Position numbers and translations under genes: made by a program. This document shows, piece by piece, positions 1 to 6,959 of a stretch of DNA of 10,452 bases. This DNA is from an uncultured Sporolactobacillus sp. GTDB lineage: Bacteria; Bacillota; Bacilli; Bacillales; Sporolactobacillaceae. The DNA is taken from the NCBI GenBank assembly GCA_900543345.1, contig UQRJ01000081.1, positions 1-10,452 of the forward strand. Direction: 5' to 3'. A model generated the notes under the pieces. That model was not told the origin of the DNA. It saw only the letters and a list, made by a program, of their open reading frames with translations, and made no database searches. Position 1 is the first letter of the stretch; every line of letters starts with the position of its first letter.

Positions 1-49
1 ATCTACACAAGGCTATTCGTCGGCAGCGTCAGATGTGTATAAGAGACAG
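1..49 (+). other. Illumina Nextera i5 adapter contamination (not genomic)
   Basis: Bases 1-8 (ATCTACAC) are the end of the Illumina P5 arm. Bases 9-16 (AAGGCTAT) sit exactly where the 8-base i5 index belongs, and I recall them as Nextera XT v2 index S520. Bases 17-30 (TCGTCGGCAGCGTC) are the Nextera read-1 adapter, and 31-49 (AGATGTGTATAAGAGACAG) are the 19-bp Tn5 mosaic end. The order and spacing match the library construct exactly, so genomic sequence begins at base 50. Read on the minus strand, the adapter adds an artefactual peptide ending LLYTSDAADE to the truncated gene beside it. Confidence 0.98.
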
Positions 50-2172
50 TCCTGATAGTGCGCGTAGCGGCACGTGTGTCCGGCTTCCGGAGGATAGATA
101 GCCAGTGTCAATGTGTCAATCGTTTTTTCACCGACATACTGTTGCACAGGATAAAGCGGGACGATTGAACCGGCACGAATGAAGAGCGGACAAAGTTCCA
201 GCGGCGCCTGCCGGACAATGTACTGCCCGCCGTCATAGACCTTTTTCGTCCAGTAATCGACCCAGCGTCCTCCCCGAGGCAGATAAACCAACCGTGCCCG
301 GGCACCTTGCTCAACGACCGGTGCGACAAGAATCTGCTCGCCGCAGAGAAATTCATCGTTGATTTGATAAGTCTTCGGATCGTCTTGATAGTGCAGAAAG
401 AGCGGTCGAATCATCGGCAGGCCACTTGCTTCTGCTTCATGCATAATGTCGTAGAGATAAGGAAGCAGGCGGTATCGCAATTGGATATAGTTGCGGCAAA
501 TCGTCTCGGTCGGTTCGTCGAACGCCCACGGTTCCTGATCTCGCGTAAAAATGCTGGAATGATTGCGAAACAGCGGCGTAAAGGTGCCGACCTGCGTCCA
601 ACGTGCCAGCAGTTCGGCCGAACAATCCCAGCCGAATCCGCCGACATCGGTCCCACAGAAAGCAAAGCCGCTCAGCCCAAGATTCATCAGTTGCGGCAGC
701 GACATCCGCAGATGTTCCCACAGGCTCTGATTGTCACCGCTCCAGACCGTGGAATATTTCTGCGTACCGGCAAAGCAGGCGCGGGTGATCACGAACGGTC
801 GCTTGCCGGTCGCTTTGCTTAGTCCTCCATACGTTGCTTTCGCCATGTAATGACCATATACATTGTGCATTTCGCGATGGTCGGTTGTCCGGCCGTCGTT
901 ATGAAAAAGCAGATCGTCCGGGAGCGGCCCGTTAAAACTGGCCGGTTCGTTCATGTCGTTCCAGACTCCGGCGACGCCGGCATCGGTCAGTCCGCGCTGC
1001 TTGCCGGCCCACCATGTTCGCACTTTTTCATTGGAAAAATCCGGATAGAGTGCGTCGCCCGGCCAAACCTGATTCACATAGGGCAAGTTGTTTTTGTCCG
1101 CGACAAAATAACCGTTCTTCAATCCCTCATCGTAAACCGCATAACCTTTGTCCTTTTTGACGCCGGGATCGATAATCGTCACCACTTTGTAGCCTTGTCC
1201 GCGAAGATCTGCAAGCATTCCTGGCGGATCGGGGAACTTCGTGTGATCCCAAGTAAACACGCGGTAGCCGTCCATATAGTCGATGTCCAGATAGAGCGCG
1301 TCGCAAGGGATCGCTTTGCTGCGAAATGCCGCAGCAACTTCGCGCAGTCGTTTCTCAGGAACATAAGCCCAGCGGCATTGCTGATAACCGAGCGTCCACA
1401 GCTGCGGAAGTGGTGTCCGTCCGGTCAGGTACGTATAACCACCGACGACTTCTTTGACCGACGGACCGTAGATAAAATAATAATCGGCATTTCCGCCTGT
1501 TGCACCAAACGAATAGTAGTCCGGATTTTCTTTGCCGAAATCGAAAACCGTTTCAAACGTATTATCGAAAAAGATGCCGAACGCTTGCTTCTGCTTTAAC
1601 GCAATGAAAAAGGGAATCGACTTGTACATGGCTTCCATGCTTTCAACATGAGGCGATGCATCGTCCGTATTCCACATCCGATAACGATAACCTTTTTTAT
1701 TCAAGTGGCCGGTTTTATCGCCGAGTCCGTAAAAAGACATCCCCGGCTCCATTCTCTTCAATACGCGAAAGTTCAGTTTGTTGCGTTCGACTTCCAGTTT
1801 ATGGCCTTCCTGAGCGGCCAACTTCAGGCCCTCGCCGGCACCCCGGCGGACAAACGGAACTGCCTGCCCGCGATAGTCTGCGCACAATACTCGTCCCGAC
1901 TTGTCATAGATATCGATTTTACAGTCTTCATGAATCCGGACCGTCAATTTTTCCGTCGCAATGACTACCGCTTCCGCCTCGCGCCGCATGTCGATATCAC
2001 AAGAAATTTTCTCCAGATTTTCAATCGCTTTTGAAGGATAATTTTCACCACTAAACGAAGTAAAAAAGCGAATAATCGATGGCGTAACGACCTGAACCAT
2101 GATCCGTCCGGATACAAACCCAATAACGATTCGACTCCCCTGCCGCTTGCAATTCTCAATTTTACCGAACAT
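50..2172 (-). CDS. GH31 family alpha-glucosidase, 3' end missing at contig edge
   Basis: Glycoside hydrolase family 31, a retaining exo-acting enzyme that releases glucose from the non-reducing end of alpha-glucosides. No signal peptide is visible, so it is probably cytoplasmic. About 707 genuine residues are present. An N-terminal beta domain (about 1-240) precedes the catalytic barrel. The barrel has GYQQCRW (262-268), DIDYMDGYRVFTWD (296-309), the nucleophile region VWNDMNEP with Asp406, and VWSGDNQS with the likely acid/base Asp480. The DIDYMDGY motif favours alpha-glucosidase over alpha-xylosidase. I chose the ATG at 2172 because AAAGGGG lies 8 nt upstream; a TTG at 2199 lies upstream of this ribosome site. 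The reading frame runs on into the adapter to a false stop; the real C-terminal beta domain is lost after the sequence YAHYQD. The gene lies downstream of the mal operon terminator, so it is probably its own transcription unit. The exact substrate is inferred from context. Confidence 0.93.
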
Positions 2173-2180
2173 CAAAACAA

Positions 2181-2187
2181 CCCCTTT
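2181..2187 (-). promoter_or_regulatory. Ribosome binding site of the GH31 gene
   Basis: AAAGGGG on the minus strand, 8 nt before the ATG at 2172. It decides the start in favour of that ATG over the upstream in-frame TTG at 2199. Confidence 0.65.
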
Positions 2188-2214
2188 ATCAGCTATCAAC
2201 CCGATTTGTAAATT

Positions 2215-2243
2215 CTTATCTCAATTTCTCCACTTGATGACAA
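2215..2243 (-). promoter_or_regulatory. Candidate sigma-A-type promoter for the GH31 gene
   Basis: TTGTCA (2238-2243, 5 of 6 to consensus) and GATAAG (2215-2220, 4 of 6) are separated by 17 nt. Transcription would start near 2208, giving a leader of about 36 nt. It lies after the mal operon terminator and directly before the GH31 gene, where a promoter is expected. The weak -10 makes this tentative. Confidence 0.4.
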
Positions 2244-2525
2244 TCATGTCCCAGATTTTTAATAGGGGGACGACAAACCGGATTGCCCTTCCTTGCTTAT
2301 GATCTACTATCTCATATTTAAGCGGTACTGGCCGACCTGCCAATTAATTTTATCCGTCTGCATGACAACTTACCCGTCCGGGCGTCCGGGCAGTAATATA
2401 TCTGCTTCCGCAGCCGAAGTAAAACGCGACATTGCTGCAAGATCAAAAAATACGAGCGGCCGGCTGAGAAAAAGCTCACGGGCACCGGCATCATGCACCA
2501 AAGACACACCGCCTATACGGCTCTG
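2244..2525. other. Intergenic stretch with no convincing gene
   Basis: No reading frame here has a good ribosome site plus family features. It holds a short perfect direct repeat GTCCGGGC x2 (2376-2391) and an imperfect hairpin (2459-2489). On the minus strand, an open frame running from 2672 to 2370 enters from the repeat array and reads as low-complexity GITV units, then unrecognised sequence. It starts only at a TTG without a ribosome site, so I do not call it a gene. Confidence 0.5.
2445..2489 (-). terminator. Weak terminator-like hairpin between repeat array and GH31 gene
   Basis: On the minus strand GCCGG pairs with CCGGC (2485-2489 with 2459-2463) and an inner TGAG/CTCA stem closes a short loop. 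A run of six T follows (2450-2445), but 8 nt away from the stem base and with an asymmetric internal loop. It might block weak readthrough from the array toward the GH31 gene, but may be chance. Confidence 0.2.
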
Positions 2526-2833
2526 CACGGTGATTCCTTTCCCCTGAACGGTGATAGTATCTCGCTCAACGGTGATTCCTTCCCCTCGAACGGTGATAGC
2601 GCCTCGCCCAACGGTGATTCCTTCGCCACGCGATTCCTCCCCCCTGAACGGTGATTTCATCTCATCGAACAACGATTCTTCCTCTAAACATTGATAGTAC
2701 CTCGTCCAACGGTGATTCCTTTCCCCTGAACGGTGATAGCGTCTCGCTCAACGGTGATTCCTTCCCTCTGAACGGTGATAGCCCCTCATCGAACAGCGAT
2801 TCCTTCCCGCCCTACGGTGATAGCGCTTCAACA
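2526..2833. repeat. Tandem array of about 15 units of 21 bp, alternating A and B types
   Basis: Units begin with the core AACGGTGAT; the shorter ACGGTGAT occurs 11 times without mismatch. After the core, type A units continue TCCTTTCCCCTG and type B units AGCGTCTCGCTC, giving a 42-bp A-B super-repeat. Clean units start at 2526, 2547, 2568, 2589 and 2610, then at 2708, 2729, 2750, 2771, 2792 and 2813. The centre (2631-2707) is damaged: a 16-bp partial unit at 2631, a hybrid at 2647, a 19-bp unit at 2668 and a diverged unit at 2687. The block 2708-2791 closely matches 2526-2609, suggesting expansion by duplication of A-B pairs. Function unknown. It lies between the mal operon terminator and the GH31 promoter. 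There are no unique spacers, so it is not a CRISPR array. Confidence 0.95.
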
Positions 2834-2883
2834 AAATGAAATTTTTCCTTCTAAAATACGCACTGCTTTTCAATGCTGGGGGG

Positions 2884-2924
2884 CACAAAAAAGGCGTTTT
2901 CTCCTTTTTATCAGAGGAACGCCT
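2884..2924 (-). terminator. Intrinsic terminator of the malEFG-malA-mapA-pgmB operon
   Basis: On the minus strand AGGCGTT (2924-2918) pairs with AACGCCT (2898-2892), with partial extra pairing (TCCT/AGGA) toward the loop. The stem runs straight into TTTTTT (2892-2887). It lies about 115 nt after the pgmB stop. No T-run follows on the plus strand, so it acts in the mal operon direction. It separates the GH31 gene from the operon. Confidence 0.88.
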
Positions 2925-2930
2925 AACCGA

Positions 2931-2960
2931 TTACACCGCCTCCTGCGGATCAAGCACCAT
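2931..2960 (-). CDS. Possible 9-codon ORF with strong ribosome site, before the terminator
   Basis: On the minus strand a GGAGG (2971-2967) lies 6 nt before an ATG at 2960, followed by MVLDPQEAV and a TAA ending at 2931. The operon terminator stem begins 7 nt later. Spacing and ribosome site are ideal, but nine codons offer no statistical or homology support, and it may be chance. Confidence 0.12.
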   Translation of the reverse strand: MVLDPQEAV

Positions 2961-2987
2961 GATCTGCCTCCATCGAAAACATATTTT

Positions 2988-3024
2988 GATAGCAATCTCA
3001 TCGAACAACACGATTGACACCTCT
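2988..3024. repeat. Degenerate outlying units of the 21-bp repeat family
   Basis: GATAGCAATCTCATCG (2988-3003) resembles the end of a B-type unit. It is followed by a 21-bp unit starting AACAACACGATT (3004-3024). The 15-mer ATCTCATCGAACAAC at 2995-3009 is identical to 2659-2673 inside the main array. These copies lie between the pgmB stop and the operon terminator, so the repeat family once covered, or spread across, the terminator position. Confidence 0.6.
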
Positions 3025-3039
3025 ACACCCCCCACCTTA

Positions 3040-3705
3040 CTACGACTGTTTATTCGCTTTCACGTGTTGTTTTAGTGCGGCAAGCGTTAGTTCATCGGTC
3101 GTTTCGACTCGCCAATCGGCATGTGCCGATCCCGGGACACCGACACCGACTGCAAACAGTCCGGCCGCATGAATCGACTGAATGCCGGCTGCCGCATCCT
3201 CTATACCCACACATTCATCCGGCATCAGGCCAAGTTGGTTGACGGCCGTCGCAAAGATTTCCGGATCCGGTTTCCCTCTCTTTAATTGAGCCGGATCGAC
3301 AATTGTATCAAAAAGCGGCGTAATGTTAAGCCGTTCGAGAATATACGAACCGTTTTTACTGGCTGAGGCTAAACCTAGTCTGATGCCCGCCTGTTTCAAC
3401 TCGCTTAAGAATTCGGCAATGCCGGGAAGCATGTCGTCCCGATTCATTGCAGCGATCAGATGACGATAGTCTTTGTTTTTCTTTTCGGCGAGTCGCCGCT
3501 TTTCATCTGCTGAGAAGCGATCCGCCTGATTGCCGTATTGAAGAATTCGTTCCAGTGATGCCATTCGTCCGATACCACGCAATTGTTCATTAAATGACGC
3601 GTCGATTTGAATGCCGATTGAGCGGGCAAGATTCCGCCAGGCTAAGAAATGATACTTGGCCGTATCCGTAATGACGCCGTCTAAGTCAAATATAACTGCT
3701 TTCAC
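3040..3705 (-). CDS. pgmB: Beta-phosphoglucomutase
   Basis: HAD-superfamily enzyme of 221 residues, the usual size, converting beta-glucose-1-phosphate to glucose-6-phosphate in the cytoplasm. Visible motifs: FDLDGVITDT with nucleophile Asp7 and general acid/base Asp9; cap-domain His19, Trp23 and Arg47 (in GIGRMAS) where substrate-contacting residues are expected; ASAS (113-116); Lys145 in KRGKPDPEIF; and the Mg-binding pair Glu169-Asp170 in GIEDAAAGI. Lys145, Glu169 and Asp170 match the numbering I recall for the Lactococcus lactis enzyme. The start is GTG at 3705, preceded by GAGGCGG at 7 nt spacing. It overlaps the mapA stop by 4 nt (GTGA), implying translational coupling. Its substrate is the direct product of MapA. 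It is the last gene before the terminator. Confidence 0.97.
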   Translation of the reverse strand: MKAVIFDLDGVITDTAKYHFLAWRNLARSIGIQIDASFNEQLRGIGRMASLERILQYGNQADRFSADEKRRLAEKKNKDYRHLIAAMNRDDMLPGIAEFLSELKQAGIRLGLASASKNGSYILERLNITPLFDTIVDPAQLKRGKPDPEIFATAVNQLGLMPDECVGIEDAAAGIQSIHAAGLFAVGVGVPGSAHADWRVETTDELTLAALKQHVKANKQS

Positions 3706-5993
3706 GGGTGATCCGCCTCTTTATACACATCTTGACCGCGGCTCAGGGTAACTGATTTTCCGAACAGTTTTAACGGCAACTGATCGCCTGATTGCAGGTG
3801 AAGGGTCGTCCCCCTGCCGTCGACCGTCACTTTAATCACCCGCCCGCGATAATTAATCATGAACGTGTAGGCGGTCCACCCCTTCGGTAAATACGGAGCA
3901 AAACTTAATGTTTGTCGAAACGATCGCATACCGGCAAATCCTTGCACGATCGCTAGCCAGCTGCCGGTCATCGAGGTGATATGCAGGCCATCTTCCGTGT
4001 CGTTATTATAATTGTCAAGATCCAAGCGGGCCGTGCGTTTATATAATGCCATCGCTTTGGCTTGTTTGCCCAACTCCGAGGCTAGAATCGAATGAATGCA
4101 GGCCGAGAGGCTGGACTCATGAACAGTTAACGGTTCGTAGAATTCGAAATTACGCTTCTTCTCTTCAACTGAAAAGCGATCGTCGAAAAAGTAGATGCCC
4201 TGCAGGACGTCGGCCTGCTTAATGAAGCAGGAGCGAAGAATCCGATCCCACGACCAATGTTGGTTAATCGGCCGCTCTGCCCGGGGAATTTTCGCTGCCG
4301 GCTGAATGTCCTTATCTAAAAATGTATCGTTCTGTTCAAAAATACCTAATTGCTCATCATAGGGATAGTACATATGGTCAATGATATCCCGCCAGTGATT
4401 CGTTTCTTTTGTCGATAGATGCAATTGACGATACTTTCGCTCGTCAAGCCAACGAAGTACCCCGAGTGTATACTCCAACGTCCAGGCTGCGATGAGATTC
4501 GTATACCAATTATTGTTCACGTTATTTTCATATTCGTTCGGCCCGGTCACCCCGTGAATCATGTACTTCTGCTTCCGTTTGGCAAAATGGACGCGATCGG
4601 CCCAGAACCGGCTGACGGCAACTAAAACGTCAATCCCATAGTGATGAATATAAGACCGGTCGCCGGTGTAATTGACATAGTTATAAATCGCGTAAGCAAT
4701 CGCACCGTTACGGTGAATCTCTTCAAAGGTAATTTCCCACTCGTTATGGCATTCAATGCCGGTAAAGGTGACCATGGGGTATAGGGCGCCGCTTAACCCT
4801 TGTCGCTGCGCATTATAGTAGGCCCCCTCCAGCTGATGATAACGATATAACAGCAGTTGTTTTGCCACATGGGAATCGGCAACTGCAAGATAGAAGGGCA
4901 CAGCAAAAGCTTCGGTATCCCAATAGGTCGCTCCACCGTATTTCTCACCGGTAAAGCCTTTGGGACCGATATTGAGACGGGCATCGTCACCGTAGTAAGT
5001 CGAAAATAGCTGAAATTCATTAAAACGAATGCCCTGCTGCGCTTCGTCATCGCCGGCAATGGTAATATCCGCTTTCTCCCAGCGTCGTTGCCACGACGCC
5101 ACGTGTTCCTTTTTTAATTCATCATACCCGCTCGCAAGTGCCCGGCCGAGTAATGTTTTTGATTGGTCGGGCAGTGCTCCGGCTTGATAATCCCGACTGG
5201 TTGTCACAGCCACAAACTTATCAACTGACGCGGTATCTCCGGGGTTTAGGCGAAAGGAAAGGACTTGACCGACATGCAGCTGTTTTTCTTCCGGTGTGAT
5301 CGTGACTTCGCCGTGCACCTGCACGCCCATGGCCGCCGCCACATCAAAAACAGGTGTACCAAACGGGTTATCAATGGTCCGCACGGAAAGCCCCGACCTG
5401 CCCGGCTCCGAATAGCGCCCTGTCTCCAGCCAAAACATATCGTCATAATTTGCATCTTCATTGCGCACATCACTGTCGAGATAAGGTACGAGACGAGCGG
5501 AGACGACCTCCGACCGGGCAGTTACCCGGAACCGTACGGCACAGATCTCCCGCCTGACAATGCTGAGGAAACGTTCTGCCTCGACATGCACGGCTGCACC
5601 GCCTTTCGCCACATCGTAGGAATGTTTCAGAATCCCTTTTTTCATGTTGAGCGCCAAATTAAAATTGCTAATCGGATCCTGATAGAGATCGACTTCCTCT
5701 CCCTGAAGGAAAAGTTTTATACCGATAATGTTCATCGCATTAATCATTTTGCCGAAATAGCTTGGATACCCGTTTTTCCACCAGCCTACTTTTGTCTTGT
5801 CAGGATACCAAATGCCGGCTAAATAAGTGCCCTGGTGATGATCGCCGGAATACAGTTCCTCAAAATTGCCCCGCATGCCCATATATCCGTTACCAAGGGA
5901 CGTTAAGCTTTCTTGCAGTCTGATATTGTCTTTGTGCAGCCGATGGGTGCGTAATACCCATGGATCGACGTCAAATAAACAAGTTTTTGTCAT
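3702..5993 (-). CDS. mapA: Maltose phosphorylase, GH65
   Basis: Inverting GH65 phosphorylase that splits maltose with phosphate into glucose and beta-glucose-1-phosphate in the cytoplasm. From the ATG at 5993 it has 763 residues, typical for the family. An N-terminal beta-sandwich (about 1-270) and linker precede the helical (alpha/alpha)6 catalytic barrel and a small C-terminal beta domain. The general acid lies in VTGPNEYENN at Glu487, the same number as the catalytic Glu I recall for the Lactobacillus brevis enzyme. HESSLS (625-630) and His671 fit the phosphate/substrate region. I chose ATG 5993 over an upstream in-frame start because the upstream 29 residues lie within the end of the DUF1189 gene. 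GGGGGTGA, 7 nt before the ATG, serves as ribosome site and includes the upstream gene's stop. The phosphorylase assignment rests on these residues and on the adjacent pgmB; kojibiose or trehalose phosphorylases are less likely. Confidence 0.97.
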   Translation of the reverse strand: MTKTCLFDVDPWVLRTHRLHKDNIRLQESLTSLGNGYMGMRGNFEELYSGDHHQGTYLAGIWYPDKTKVGWWKNGYPSYFGKMINAMNIIGIKLFLQGEEVDLYQDPISNFNLALNMKKGILKHSYDVAKGGAAVHVEAERFLSIVRREICAVRFRVTARSEVVSARLVPYLDSDVRNEDANYDDMFWLETGRYSEPGRSGLSVRTIDNPFGTPVFDVAAAMGVQVHGEVTITPEEKQLHVGQVLSFRLNPGDTASVDKFVAVTTSRDYQAGALPDQSKTLLGRALASGYDELKKEHVASWQRRWEKADITIAGDDEAQQGIRFNEFQLFSTYYGDDARLNIGPKGFTGEKYGGATYWDTEAFAVPFYLAVADSHVAKQLLLYRYHQLEGAYYNAQRQGLSGALYPMVTFTGIECHNEWEITFEEIHRNGAIAYAIYNYVNYTGDRSYIHHYGIDVLVAVSRFWADRVHFAKRKQKYMIHGVTGPNEYENNVNNNWYTNLIAAWTLEYTLGVLRWLDERKYRQLHLSTKETNHWRDIIDHMYYPYDEQLGIFEQNDTFLDKDIQPAAKIPRAERPINQHWSWDRILRSCFIKQADVLQGIYFFDDRFSVEEKKRNFEFYEPLTVHESSLSACIHSILASELGKQAKAMALYKRTARLDLDNYNNDTEDGLHITSMTGSWLAIVQGFAGMRSFRQTLSFAPYLPKGWTAYTFMINYRGRVIKVTVDGRGTTLHLQSGDQLPLKLFGKSVTLSRGQDVYKEADHP

Positions 5994-6000
5994 CCTTTGC

Positions 6001-6903
6001 TCACCCCCACTGCCCGCGGGAATCGATGGATTTCCCGACGACATTCTGACTATCTTGAAAATGCGTTTTACCGAAAACAAGCGCGATCATGACCACAAGC
6101 CCGCCAGACTGAATCAACGTCAAAATACCGATATTGAATTGGATAAAAGCGGCGATCACTGATCCGACGGTCGGGATGCCGGCAGACATCAAGACAATGG
6201 CAACGGCTTCTTGTAAAGAATGAATAGCCGTTAGCCCCGTTCGTTTAGTCAGCCAAAGCATGAGTGCCGCAGCACTCCAAACCAAAAAGTTGCCGACCAG
6301 TACAATCATGAAGCCAAGAAAAGAGACAACACCGACAAAGTTAGTCTGATAATGACGAAGCCAGAGTTGTGAAATATGATTGTACAGATCCTGCCTTGCG
6401 CCGCTGAATGTCAACGTTTCTCCTCCGGGATAAAGCAACTGAAATCCAAATCCGTTTTGATCGCAAAGAATCAAGCGGTCGCTTTGGAAAATCAACGCAT
6501 TGCTGAACCCCCTGATTTTTTTATGATATCTTTGCCCCTCCGCTTGCCATTTTCCCGTTAGATCGACAGCAACAATGTCTTTCCCCTCGATCCGTTCATA
6601 GGCTCGGGCCCGAAGCGTCCGATTTGCGATCGAGCTACCCGCGAACCGAGTCAGAAAATCATGATCAATTTGTTGATTCACGTGAGGTGCCAGGATCGAC
6701 ATGGGAACGGTCCTCACTTGTGTCAGTTGAAATGATACCGGCAGCATCAGGCAACCGCTGACGAACACGAACAGAAAAAGCAGTTGCCGCCATTTAAAGG
6801 CCTGACGTTGTTGAAAAATTCTTGCCGGAGAGCACAGATCAATAAAATAATTGAGTGGGAATAGATCTGTTCGCGATTTCAATGGTTTCACTTCCTGCGT
6901 CAC
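6001..6903 (-). CDS. malA: DUF1189 family membrane protein (MalA type)
   Basis: 300-residue membrane protein of the DUF1189 family, often called maltodextrin utilisation protein MalA in Gram-positive mal operons; the biochemical role is not established. One N-terminal membrane segment (about 40-58) is followed by an extracytoplasmic domain of about 125 residues (60-185), then hydrophobic segments at about 189-218, 232-254 and 257-278. This single-helix, large-loop, helix-cluster plan resembles a sensor or transporter accessory. Its stop is 7 nt before the mapA ATG and overlaps that gene's ribosome site. The start is uncertain: GTG at 6903 has only a weak GGAA upstream, while a TTG at 6882 has AGGAAG at 8 nt and would shorten the protein by 7 residues. 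The place between the permeases and the phosphorylase suggests a role linked to uptake. The family call is firm; the symbol is by context. Confidence 0.85.
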   Translation of the reverse strand: MTQEVKPLKSRTDLFPLNYFIDLCSPARIFQQRQAFKWRQLLFLFVFVSGCLMLPVSFQLTQVRTVPMSILAPHVNQQIDHDFLTRFAGSSIANRTLRARAYERIEGKDIVAVDLTGKWQAEGQRYHKKIRGFSNALIFQSDRLILCDQNGFGFQLLYPGGETLTFSGARQDLYNHISQLWLRHYQTNFVGVVSFLGFMIVLVGNFLVWSAAALMLWLTKRTGLTAIHSLQEAVAIVLMSAGIPTVGSVIAAFIQFNIGILTLIQSGGLVVMIALVFGKTHFQDSQNVVGKSIDSRGQWG

Positions 6904-6904
6904 G

Positions 6905-6920
6905 ATGTTTCCGAAAACAT
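6905..6920 (-). promoter_or_regulatory. Near-perfect 16-bp palindrome, LacI/CcpA-like operator candidate
   Basis: ATGTTTTCGGAAACAT on the minus strand pairs at 7 of 8 positions around a central CG, the layout of LacI-family operators. It does not fit the usual cre consensus well. It lies in the 56-nt malG-malA gap, ending 2 nt before the GTG start, so it could equally act as a small RNA hairpin over the ribosome site. Confidence 0.35.
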
Positions 6921-6959
6921 TGCTGTATTAGTAAAAAAACGATTCATCCGCCCGACCGA

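Noticed and set aside
850..1599. Plus-strand open frame of 249 codons
   Set aside because: It lies entirely antisense within the GH31 gene, whose catalytic motifs fall in the same span; it has no recognisable domain or ribosome site.
2370..2672. Minus-strand gene of 100 codons through the first repeat block (GITV heptads)
   Set aside because: It starts at a TTG with no ribosome site, its unit differences are mostly non-silent in this frame, the second block has stops in the equivalent frame, and the downstream part shows no recognisable family.
2526..2833. CRISPR array
   Set aside because: Units are contiguous at 21 bp, the whole unit is repetitive with two recurring forms, there are no unique spacers of 25-40 bp, and no cas genes are nearby.
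5265..5822. Plus-strand open frame of 185 codons
   Set aside because: It is antisense to the N-terminal domain of mapA, which is continuous and conserved here; it is a shadow frame.
5994..6080. N-terminal extension of maltose phosphorylase
   Set aside because: The extra 29 residues overlap the end of the DUF1189 gene, while the ATG at 5993 has a good ribosome site and gives a protein whose catalytic residues match the family numbering.
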